From Paracoccaceae bacterium (GTDB lineage Bacteria; Pseudomonadota; Alphaproteobacteria; Rhodobacterales; Rhodobacteraceae): a DNA stretch of 5,787 bases. Location: positions 1 through 5,787 of the forward strand of contig JALWJU010000200.1 of the NCBI GenBank assembly GCA_026997055.1. Reading direction: 5' to 3'. Every line of letters starts with the position of its first letter. Position 1 is the stretch's first letter. A program made the position numbers and the translations under genes. Under the pieces are notes generated by a model that did no database searches, was not told where the DNA came from, and worked only from the letters and a program-made list of their open reading frames with translations. Of this stretch, positions 1-5,092 are shown one piece after another.

Positions 1-55
1 CGCGTGCGTCGCCGGAGTCGGCGATCGCGCCGAGTGCGGCATCGGAAGCGCTCAG
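1..55 (-). CDS. Possible start of a sigma-factor-like gene (partial, uncertain)
   Basis: Reading leftward from position 55, an open frame of 18 codons runs off the window edge and reads LSASDAALGAIADSGDAR. The pattern of a short acidic start followed by AL..IA..GDAR resembles the first residues of ECF-type RNA polymerase sigma factors. The frame overlaps the stop codon of the EF-hand gene by 4 bases (CTGA), as in translationally coupled genes. The weak point is the start codon: it would have to be CTG, and I find no in-frame ATG, GTG or TTG nearby. The similarity covers too few residues to decide, and chance is a real alternative. Confidence 0.2.
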   Translation of the reverse strand, partial: MSASDAALGAIADSGDAR

Positions 56-486
56 CCTCTGGGGCCGAAGTCGGCGGTCGTGATCACCCCGTCGCCGTTG
101 CGGTCGATCGAGGCCAGCCAGGCATCGACCTGCCCTAGGAATTCCTCGCGGGTGACGACACCGTCACCATCGACATCGTTGAATTCCATCTGCATGCCGG
201 CCTGCACCCTGTTCATCCTGCCGCCCGCATGTTCGGCCTTGCCCTCCATGTCGGCCTTGCGCGCGGCGTCGAAATCCGCGTATTCCGCGGCGGTCAGGAC
301 ACCGTCCTCGTCGCTGTCGAAGCTATAGAACACGTCGCCGCGCTTTTCGGCCATCTCCGACGCCGTGACCTGACCATCGCCATCCAGGTCCCAGTTTTCG
401 ATGAAATGCGCGCCAGGCACGCCATGTCCCCCGGCGAGGGCGGCAAACGGTGCGCAGGCCAGGAGGATTGCAAGAAGGTTTCTCAT
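52..486 (-). CDS. Secreted EF-hand calcium-binding protein
   Basis: This encodes a 144-residue protein with an N-terminal signal peptide (hydrophobic residues 4-17, likely cleaved after ALA at 16-18), so the mature protein is probably periplasmic or extracellular. Four EF-hand loops follow. They are DLDGDGQVTASE (33-44), DSDEDGVLTAAE (57-68), DVDGDGVVTREE (104-115) and DRNGDGVITTAD (128-139). The first three have the usual D-x-D-x-D-G pattern and a closing Glu. The fourth starts D-x-N-x-D-G and closes with Asp instead of Glu. A Lys/Glu/Met-rich linker (73-100) separates the two pairs, giving a calmodulin-like two-by-two layout. A Shine-Dalgarno-like AAAGGAA lies on the minus strand at 494-500, about 8 bases before the ATG at 486. 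It is transcribed divergently from the cobalamin operon. Calcium binding is well supported by the loops; the biological role (buffering, sensing, envelope stability) is unknown. Confidence 0.9.
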   Translation of the reverse strand: MRNLLAILLACAPFAALAGGHGVPGAHFIENWDLDGDGQVTASEMAEKRGDVFYSFDSDEDGVLTAAEYADFDAARKADMEGKAEHAGGRMNRVQAGMQMEFNDVDGDGVVTREEFLGQVDAWLASIDRNGDGVITTADFGPRG

Positions 487-652
487 CGTTCGTTTCCTTT
501 ATTCGCTTTATACTTATACGCTGCTGATTTCCAGCGTGCTGATTCATGTAAGCCCGCGCCAAACCGCGAACAAGCGCGGTGATCTGTCGCAAGGCGAGCG
601 GGACGGCACTCGGAGGTTGCGCCGGCGCTGCGTCCACTTGTAATCTCGGGCC
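487..652. promoter_or_regulatory. Divergent intergenic region (EF-hand gene / B12 operon)
   Basis: No gene is visible between the EF-hand start and the riboswitch. The segment 495-515 is AT-rich in otherwise GC-rich DNA. On the minus strand it contains overlapping TATAAG/TATAAA strings, a plausible -10 region for the EF-hand gene, but I see no convincing -35. A short perfect inverted repeat CCGCG/CGCGG (564-568 and 575-579, 6-base loop) lies between the two putative promoters. It could be an operator half-site pair or chance. Confidence 0.45.
617..646 (+). promoter_or_regulatory. Possible sigma70-like promoter of the B12 operon
   Basis: TTGCGC at 617-622 is followed by TGTAAT at 639-644 (16-base spacer) or TAATCT at 641-646 (18-base spacer). 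Transcription from here would begin at or just before the closing stem of the riboswitch at 653, which is where a promoter is expected. Matches to the consensus are partial, so the call rests mostly on position. Confidence 0.35.
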
Positions 653-829
653 ATCGGGTTTGTGCCCTCAAGGGCGCAAGGCAACAGGGAACACGGCGCC
701 GGGGCGGATGCCCCCGGCGACCGGGCTGCCCACGCAACTGTCGGCGAAGAGCCGCGCCCCATCATGCCACTGGAGCCATCCGGGAAGGCGGGACCGGCGA
801 GGACGCGCCAGCCAGGAGACCTGCCCGAT
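653..829 (+). ncRNA. Cobalamin (B12) riboswitch
   Basis: This RNA element binds adenosylcobalamin or a related cobalamin and represses the downstream genes when the vitamin is abundant. The hallmark parts appear in the right order. The closing stem P1 is ATCGGG (653-658) with CCCGAT (824-829). GCAACAGGGAA lies at 681-691. An 8-bp GC-rich stem-loop follows (697-704 with 712-719). Next come CACGCAACTGT (731-741), GAGCC (748-752), GCCACTG (766-772), GGGAAGGC (782-789), and the diagnostic B12 box AGCCAGGAGACCTGCC (810-825). The start codon of the first operon gene is 62 bases beyond P1. There is no hairpin with a U-run in that gap, so control of translation initiation (or Rho-dependent termination) is more likely than intrinsic termination. 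I could not assign the kissing-loop partner or the ligand subclass. Confidence 0.96.
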
Positions 830-842
830 CAGATGGAACCGC

Positions 843-884
843 CCGGGGCTGCCCGGACCACAATGCACGTTGGGTGCGAAGGAG
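843..884 (+). promoter_or_regulatory. Riboswitch expression platform and ribosome binding site
   Basis: A CCGGG/CCCGG hairpin (843-847 with 852-856) and a smaller GCAC/GTGC hairpin (865-868 with 874-877) lie between the aptamer and the first gene. The second ends one base before a strong Shine-Dalgarno sequence AAGGAG (879-884), which is spaced 7 bases from the ATG at 892. This layout fits a switch acting on ribosome access. Which helices form in the bound and free states is inferred, not shown. Confidence 0.5.
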
Positions 885-891
885 AAGGCAC

Positions 892-1575
892 ATGCATATC
901 GAACCGGGCGTCGTAAACGGCGCCAAACTCGCCCTAGGCTATGTCACCGGCGCGGCCGGTCTGGGCCTGACCGCCAAAATGGCCCTTCAGACCATCCGCG
1001 AAAGCTCGCTGGCCGCGTTCCTGGCCCGGTCGGCGGTGACCGGCGCGCTGGTCTTTTCGTTCTTCCAGATCCTGCCGCATTTCTCGGCCGGGGTGTCCGA
1101 GGTGCACCTGATCCTCGGCTCGACCCTGTTCCTGCTGTTCGGAGCGGGGCCGGCGGCTGTGGGCATGCTGCTGGGGCTGCTGGTCTCGGGGCTTCTGTTC
1201 TCGCCCGCCGATCTGCCGCAGTTCGGCATGAACGCCACCACGCTGGTCGGCGCGCTGGTCGCGCTGCAGATGGTGGCGCGGCGGACGATCGCCCCCGCCA
1301 CCCCTTATGTGGAGCTGGGCTACGGTCAGGTGTTGCGCCTGTCGCTGGCCTTCCAGACGGCAACGGTGGCCTGGGTCGCCTTCTGGGTGCTGTGGGGCGA
1401 GGGGTTCAGCGCCGCGACGCTGGCCGACATCGCCACCTTCGGCGCCTCCTACGCGGTGGTGATCGCCATCGAGCCGCTGGTCGACCTGGCCGTGCTGGCG
1501 CTGGCCAAGCGCCTGCGCAAGGGGGCGGGCACGCCGGGCCTTTTGAGCACACGGCTCTACGCGCCGGCGGCCTGA
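892..1575 (+). CDS. CbiM-like cobalt-type permease (ECF transporter S component family)
   Basis: This is a 227-residue, highly hydrophobic membrane protein. It starts MHIEPG, matching the CbiM/NikM family's invariant Met1-His2 start, where the N-terminal amine and His2 bind Co(II) or Ni(II). A second family block, QILPHF...VSEVHLILG (59-76), aligns with the QML...TSGHLLG region of CbiM. His72 then stands where the family's third metal ligand lies. Several membrane segments follow to about residue 215, ending in a short basic tail. ATG at 892 is chosen because it gives the required MHI terminus and has AAGGAG 7 bases upstream; an in-frame GTG at 874 would bury the metal site. It is the first gene after the B12 riboswitch, supporting cobalt as substrate. 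CbiN, CbiQ and CbiO are absent from the window, so it may act alone, with a distant energising module, or with the adjacent ABC importer. Cobalt specificity is inferred. Confidence 0.85.
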   Translation: MHIEPGVVNGAKLALGYVTGAAGLGLTAKMALQTIRESSLAAFLARSAVTGALVFSFFQILPHFSAGVSEVHLILGSTLFLLFGAGPAAVGMLLGLLVSGLLFSPADLPQFGMNATTLVGALVALQMVARRTIAPATPYVELGYGQVLRLSLAFQTATVAWVAFWVLWGEGFSAATLADIATFGASYAVVIAIEPLVDLAVLALAKRLRKGAGTPGLLSTRLYAPAA

Positions 1576-1588
1576 TCGCAGCCGGGCG

Positions 1589-1984
1589 TTGACGCGAGGG
1601 CACACATATCGCCTTGCCGCCGCCATGCAACTGGCGGCGGCGATCGCCTGGACGGTCACCCAGGCCTTCATGCTGGCCCTGCCGGCGCTGACTGCCACCT
1701 CGGCGGCCGGGGGCCAGCTGCGGACCATCGTCATCTGCACCGGAAGCGAGCTGAAGACGATCACGCTTTCGAAAGACGGAAAGCCCGTCAAGGCGCCCGC
1801 CGAGACGGTCAAGTGCCCATGGGGCGCTCAGCTCGGCGGTGTCGGGCAGGTGACAAGGCCCGCAATCGTGCCGATCGCCCCCGAGGCGGTGCTGATCGCG
1901 CGCCTGTCCTGGCGCATGGCCGGCCAGTTCGCCGGCTCGACCTCGGTGCAATTGTTCGAGAGCCGCGCGCCACCATGCACCTGA
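1589..1984 (+). CDS. Small membrane-anchored or exported Cys protein, DUF2946-like
   Basis: This encodes a 131-residue protein with a hydrophobic N-terminal segment (about 9-36) that would act as a signal peptide or anchor, followed by a short exported domain. The motif IVICTGSELKTITL (47-60), then DGKPVK (63-68) and KCPWG (75-79), resembles DUF2946-type proteins, which carry a C...CP pattern and often sit beside metal or B12 transport genes. Cys50, Cys76 and Cys130 could bind metal or form disulfides, but the common CPxC motif is reduced to CPW here. The start is uncertain: TTG at 1589 gives the longest frame, 13 bases after the preceding stop, without a clear Shine-Dalgarno. ATG at 1625 is the alternative and shortens the signal segment. 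Translational coupling to the CbiM-like gene would explain the weak start. Its position inside the operon suggests an accessory role in cobalt or corrinoid handling. The family assignment is from pattern memory, and the function is unknown. Confidence 0.6.
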   Translation: MTRGHTYRLAAAMQLAAAIAWTVTQAFMLALPALTATSAAGGQLRTIVICTGSELKTITLSKDGKPVKAPAETVKCPWGAQLGGVGQVTRPAIVPIAPEAVLIARLSWRMAGQFAGSTSVQLFESRAPPCT

Positions 1985-2039
1985 AAATGTGATCGAACCG
2001 ACCGGGCCGGCCCTGCCGCGTCCGCAGCCGACATTTTCA
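1982..2039. repeat. 9-bp perfect inverted repeat ahead of the binding-protein gene
   Basis: TGAAAATGT (1982-1990) and ACATTTTCA (2031-2039) are perfect inverted copies separated by 40 bases. The left arm begins at the TGA stop of the upstream gene, and the right arm ends 6 bases before the AAGGA ribosome binding site. The interior is GC-rich and includes the palindrome GGGCCGGCCC (2004-2013) and a CTGC/GCAG pair (2013-2016 with 2024-2027). The AT-rich arms contrast with their surroundings. It could be an mRNA structure controlling translation of the next gene, or a pair of protein-binding half-sites. Confidence 0.6.
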
Positions 2040-2057
2040 TCTGCAAGGAAAGAGACC

Positions 2058-3176
2058 ATGAAACGCAGAACCTTTCTCGGCGCCGCCACCGCGGCCGCCG
2101 CAACCGCCCTGTTCACCCCCGCGCTTGCCAAGGGCACGCAGACCCTGACCGACGTTCTGGGCCGCGAGGTCGAGGTGCCGCTCGATCCGCAACGGATCCT
2201 GCTGGGCTTCTATTTCGAGGATTTCTGGGCCATTGGCGGGCGGAATGCCTATGACCGCGTGGTGGCGATTTCGCGCGAGGCCTGGGAAGGCTGGCGCAAT
2301 TCGCAATGGAAGCGCTATGTCGCGGTCGAGCCGCGCCTTGAGAAGCTGACCGATATGGGCGAGGTTTCGGGAGGCACCTTCTCGGTGGAAACCGCCGTTG
2401 CCGCGCGCCCGGATGTCGCCATTCTCGCGGCCTGGCAGTTCAAGGGGCTGGGCGGTGGCGCGAAGAAGCTGGAGGCGGCCGGCATCCCGGTGGTGGTGGC
2501 CGACTACAATGCCCAGACCGTTGAGAAACATGTGGCCAGCACACAGCTTCTCGGCCGCCTTCTGGGGGGCGAGGCCGACGGCCGCAGCCGGCAGTTGGCT
2601 GACAGCTACCAAGGGGCCGTTGATAACGTCAGAGTCCGGGTTGCCAAGGCGCAGGCCGAGGGCGCCAAGGCGCCGCGGGTCTATCTCGAGCTTGGCAACA
2701 AGGGGCCGGACGAATACGGCAACTCCTACGGCGAGGGCATGTGGGGCGGCGTGATCGAGGCCGCCGGCGGCATCAACATCGCCAAGGGGCAGGTCGGCGC
2801 CAGGGGGCCGCTCAACCCCGAATACGTGCTGGCGTCGAACCCGCAGGCGATCTTTTTCGCGGGCTCCGACTGGGTGAACCGGCCCAAGGCGGTGGTGATG
2901 GGTTTCGGCCAGAAGCCCGAGGTCACGCGCGAACGCATGGCAGCCTATCTGAAGCGCCCGGGCTGGAGCGGGCTGGATGCGGTGAAGAATGGTCAGGTGC
3001 ATGCGGTCTATCACGGCGGCACGCGCACGCTCTATGACTTCACCTATCTGCAATATATCGCCAAGCAGCTCTACCCGCAGGCCTTTGCCGATATCGACCC
3101 GCTGAAGAACCTGCAGGACTACTACAAGACCTGGCTGCCGACCGAGGCCGACGGCGTCTTCATGCTGAAACTCTGA
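2058..3176 (+). CDS. Periplasmic substrate-binding protein of a cobalamin/metal-chelate ABC importer (BtuF/FecB class)
   Basis: This is a 372-residue protein of the Fe(III)-siderophore/cobalamin periplasmic-binding class (peripla_BP_2 type). The N-terminus KRRTFLG (2-8), a hydrophobic stretch and ALA (22-24) form a twin-arginine (Tat) signal peptide, so it is probably exported folded. The mature part opens TLTDVLGREVEVPLDPQRIL, the usual first strand of this family. It continues through the N-lobe (PDVAILAAWQF, then AAGIPVVVADYN) and a C-lobe containing GGVIEAAGGINIA and ending NLQDYYKTWLP. ATG at 2058 is chosen because it has AAGGA 8 bases upstream and gives a proper signal peptide; a GTG at 1989 would add 23 unlikely residues. 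It captures the ligand and delivers it to the permease encoded next. The riboswitch points to a corrinoid or cobalt complex. Related proteins also bind heme, siderophores and nickel/cobalt chelates, so the substrate is open. Confidence 0.87.
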   Translation: MKRRTFLGAATAAAATALFTPALAKGTQTLTDVLGREVEVPLDPQRILLGFYFEDFWAIGGRNAYDRVVAISREAWEGWRNSQWKRYVAVEPRLEKLTDMGEVSGGTFSVETAVAARPDVAILAAWQFKGLGGGAKKLEAAGIPVVVADYNAQTVEKHVASTQLLGRLLGGEADGRSRQLADSYQGAVDNVRVRVAKAQAEGAKAPRVYLELGNKGPDEYGNSYGEGMWGGVIEAAGGINIAKGQVGARGPLNPEYVLASNPQAIFFAGSDWVNRPKAVVMGFGQKPEVTRERMAAYLKRPGWSGLDAVKNGQVHAVYHGGTRTLYDFTYLQYIAKQLYPQAFADIDPLKNLQDYYKTWLPTEADGVFMLKL

Positions 3177-3185
3177 GCGGGGGGA

Positions 3186-3212
3186 GGGCCGGGTGCCGCG
3201 CGTGCCCGGCCC
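3186..3212 (+). promoter_or_regulatory. Intercistronic hairpin between binding protein and permease
   Basis: GGGCCGGG (3186-3193) pairs perfectly with CCCGGCCC (3205-3212) around an 11-base loop. This gives an all-G/C 8-bp stem that starts 9 bases after one stop codon and ends 9 bases before the next start. No U-run follows, so it is not a standard intrinsic terminator. It also occupies the place where a ribosome binding site for the permease should be, and none is visible. Likely roles are protection of the upstream mRNA from 3' decay and reduced permease translation, giving excess binding protein. Confidence 0.65.
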
Positions 3213-3221
3213 GCATATGCC

Positions 3222-4310
3222 ATGAGCGAGAAAACGACATTTGCGCCGGAGGTGCCCGGCGCCGCGCCCGGGCGCGGCACTGCGGGCGAACCCGGGCGCG
3301 ATCCCCTGCGCCGGCGGGCGGGCCGGCTGGCCGTGCTGGCGGTGCTTCTGGCCGCCATCACGGTACTCGATCTGCTGGTCGGCCCGGCTTTCCTCAATGT
3401 GTTCGATGTGCTCGGCGCGCTGGTGGCGCCGGCATCGGCCGATCCGATGGTGGCGGCGGTGGTCCATGCGATCCGCCTGCCGATGACGCTGATGGCGGTG
3501 ATCGTGGGGGCCTCTCTCGGCATCGCCGGGGTAGAGATGCAGACGATCCTGGGCAATCCGCTCGCCAGCCCCTACACGCTGGGCTTTTCGGCGGCGGCGG
3601 GGTTCGGCGCGGCGGTTGCGATCCTGTTCGGGCTGGCATTGCCGCTGGTGCCGGCGCTGACCATCCCGCTGGCCGCCTTTGCCACGGCGGGGCTGGCCTC
3701 GGCCATCGTCTATGCGCTGGCCCACTGGCGCGGGGTCACGGCCGAGGTGATGGTGCTGGCGGGCATCGCCACGCTGTTCCTGTTCCAGTCGGCGCAATCT
3801 CTGGTGCAATACATGGCCGCGCCCGAGGTGCTGCAGGAGATCGTGTTCTGGCTGTTCGGCTCGATGCTCAAGGCCAGCTGGTTCTCGGTTGCCGTTTCAG
3901 GGGTGATCCTGGCCGCGGGCACGCTGGCGCTGATGCCCGATCTGTGGCGGCTGACGGCGCTCAGGATGGGGGATGCGCGTGCCGCCAGTCTCGGCGTCAA
4001 CGTGCCGGCGCTCAGGCGGCGGGTTTTCGTCATCGTCGCGGTGCTGACGGCGGGGGCGGTGTGCTTTGTCGGCACGATCGGCTTTGTCGGGCTGGTCGCG
4101 CCGCATCTGGCGCGGATGCTGGTGGGCGAGGATCAGCGCCTCCTGATGCCGGCCTCGGGCGTCTGCGGGGCGCTGGTGATGGTGGGAGCCTCGATCGCCT
4201 CCAAGCTCATCTCGCCGGGCGCGGTGGTGCCGGTGGGCATCGTCACGGCGCTGGTGGGCGTGCCGTTCCTCTTTGCCCTGATCGTCACCGGACGCAGGAG
4301 GTATTGGTGA
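3222..4310 (+). CDS. FecCD/BtuC-family ABC importer permease
   Basis: This is a 362-residue inner-membrane permease of the type II importer class, which works as a dimer of about ten-helix subunits. A 35-residue Arg/Pro-rich cytoplasmic N-terminus precedes the first membrane segment (36-57). Family landmarks follow in order: IRLPMTLMAVIVGASLGIAG (84-103), EMQTILGNPLASPYTLG (105-121), WLFGSM (210-215), MGDARAASLGV (249-259, the ATPase-coupling region), GTIGFVGLVAPHLARMLVG (284-302) and VPVGIVTALVGVPFLFAL (336-353). The usual RLPR reads RLPM here. Length is slightly above the family norm because of the N-terminal extension. ATG at 3222 lacks a clear Shine-Dalgarno and follows a strong hairpin, so translation is probably weaker than that of the binding protein. 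Its stop overlaps the ATPase start. Family identity is firm; the substrate (corrinoid or cobalt/metal chelate) is inferred from the riboswitch. Confidence 0.93.
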   Translation: MSEKTTFAPEVPGAAPGRGTAGEPGRDPLRRRAGRLAVLAVLLAAITVLDLLVGPAFLNVFDVLGALVAPASADPMVAAVVHAIRLPMTLMAVIVGASLGIAGVEMQTILGNPLASPYTLGFSAAAGFGAAVAILFGLALPLVPALTIPLAAFATAGLASAIVYALAHWRGVTAEVMVLAGIATLFLFQSAQSLVQYMAAPEVLQEIVFWLFGSMLKASWFSVAVSGVILAAGTLALMPDLWRLTALRMGDARAASLGVNVPALRRRVFVIVAVLTAGAVCFVGTIGFVGLVAPHLARMLVGEDQRLLMPASGVCGALVMVGASIASKLISPGAVVPVGIVTALVGVPFLFALIVTGRRRYW

Positions 4311-5092
4311 TGCTGGAGATCGACAGTCTTTCGGTGCGGCGGGGCCGTCAGCCGGTGCTGCATGGCGTTTCGGCGCGCATCGCCCCGGGCGAGACGGTGG
4401 CTCTGATCGGGCCGAACGGGGCGGGGAAATCGACGCTCCTGAAGGCGCTGGCGGGGCTCGAACGGGCCGAGGGCGTGGTGCGGCTTGACGGGCAGGCGTT
4501 GGCGGCGGGCCCGCGCCAGGCGATCGCCTACATGCCGCAGGATACCGGCGCAGGGGCGGCGCTCAGCGTGCTCGAGGTGGTGCTGATGGGCCGGCTCGAA
4601 CAGTTGGGGCTTCGCGTCGATCCGGCGCTCAGGCAAACGGCGCTGGGGATGCTCGCGCGGCTCGGCCTTGCCGCGCTGGCCCACCGTCCGGTGGGGGCGC
4701 TCTCGGGCGGGCAGCGCCAGCTGGTGTTCCTCGCTCAGACGCTGTTTCGCGCCCCGCAGGTGATGCTGCTCGACGAGCCCACCGCGGCGCTCGATCTGCG
4801 CCACCAGCTGATGGTGCTCGAACGCGTGCGCGCCGAGGTGGCCGTGCGCCGGGCGATCGCCATTGTTGCGGTGCACGACCTGACGCTGGCGGCGCGCGCC
4901 GCCGACCGGATCCTGTGCCTCGCAGATGGCCGGATCATTGCCGACGGCCCGCCCGAGGCGGTGCTCACCGAGCCGCTCTTGCGCAGGGTCTATGGCGTCG
5001 AGGCCGAGATCGCACGCCTGCCCTCGGGAGCGCTCGCGGTGCTGCCGCAGCGCGCGCTGGCCGATAGCGCGGCCTGGTCAGGCTGTGCCTGA
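4310..5092 (+). CDS. ABC importer ATPase subunit (BtuD/FecE class)
   Basis: This 260-residue cytoplasmic ATPase powers the importer formed with the preceding permease and binding protein. All nucleotide-binding motifs are intact: Walker A GPNGAGKST (34-42), Q-loop Gln77 in MPQD, signature LSGGQ (131-135), Walker B VMLLDE (151-156) with the catalytic Glu156, a D-loop region at 160-163 (AALD rather than the common SALD), and the switch His189 in VHD. ATG at 4310 shares one base with the permease stop (TGATG) and has AGGAGG 8 bases upstream (4296-4301), so the two are translationally coupled. GTG at 4307 is a less likely alternative. The last dozen or so residues (ADSAAWSGCA end) do not recall conserved family sequence. 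They lie next to a decayed gene, so the tail may have been altered by the junction. Substrate is as for the permease. Confidence 0.95.
   Translation: MLEIDSLSVRRGRQPVLHGVSARIAPGETVALIGPNGAGKSTLLKALAGLERAEGVVRLDGQALAAGPRQAIAYMPQDTGAGAALSVLEVVLMGRLEQLGLRVDPALRQTALGMLARLGLAALAHRPVGALSGGQRQLVFLAQTLFRAPQVMLLDEPTAALDLRHQLMVLERVRAEVAVRRAIAIVAVHDLTLAARAADRILCLADGRIIADGPPEAVLTEPLLRRVYGVEAEIARLPSGALAVLPQRALADSAAWSGCA

Noticed and set aside
874..891. An upstream GTG start for the CbiM-like gene
   Set aside because: It would place six residues before MHI, hiding the N-terminal metal site, and it overlaps the hairpin and ribosome binding site.
579..1592. A 337-codon plus-strand frame spanning the riboswitch and the CbiM-like gene
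   Set aside because: It reads through the structured riboswitch and is out of frame with the CbiM-like protein. Its composition is Arg/Gly/Ala-rich and unlike a real protein.
934..1812. A 292-codon minus-strand open frame opposite the CbiM-like gene
   Set aside because: Low-complexity Arg/Gln/Gly composition, no family resemblance, and antisense to a gene with clear motifs and a ribosome binding site.
2037..3809. A 590-codon open frame on the minus strand across the binding-protein and permease genes
   Set aside because: It is rich in Arg, His, Gln and Gly without any recognisable domain and lies antisense to two well-supported genes. High-GC coding DNA commonly leaves such open antisense frames.
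3944..4309. A 122-codon N-terminal extension of the ATPase frame from 3944
   Set aside because: It runs out of frame through the permease gene. The ATPase's conserved start MLEIDSLSVRRG follows a strong AGGAGG and ATG at 4310.
4133..4876. A 247-codon minus-strand open frame opposite the ATPase gene
   Set aside because: His/Arg/Gln-rich sequence without motifs, antisense to an ATPase with all its signature motifs.
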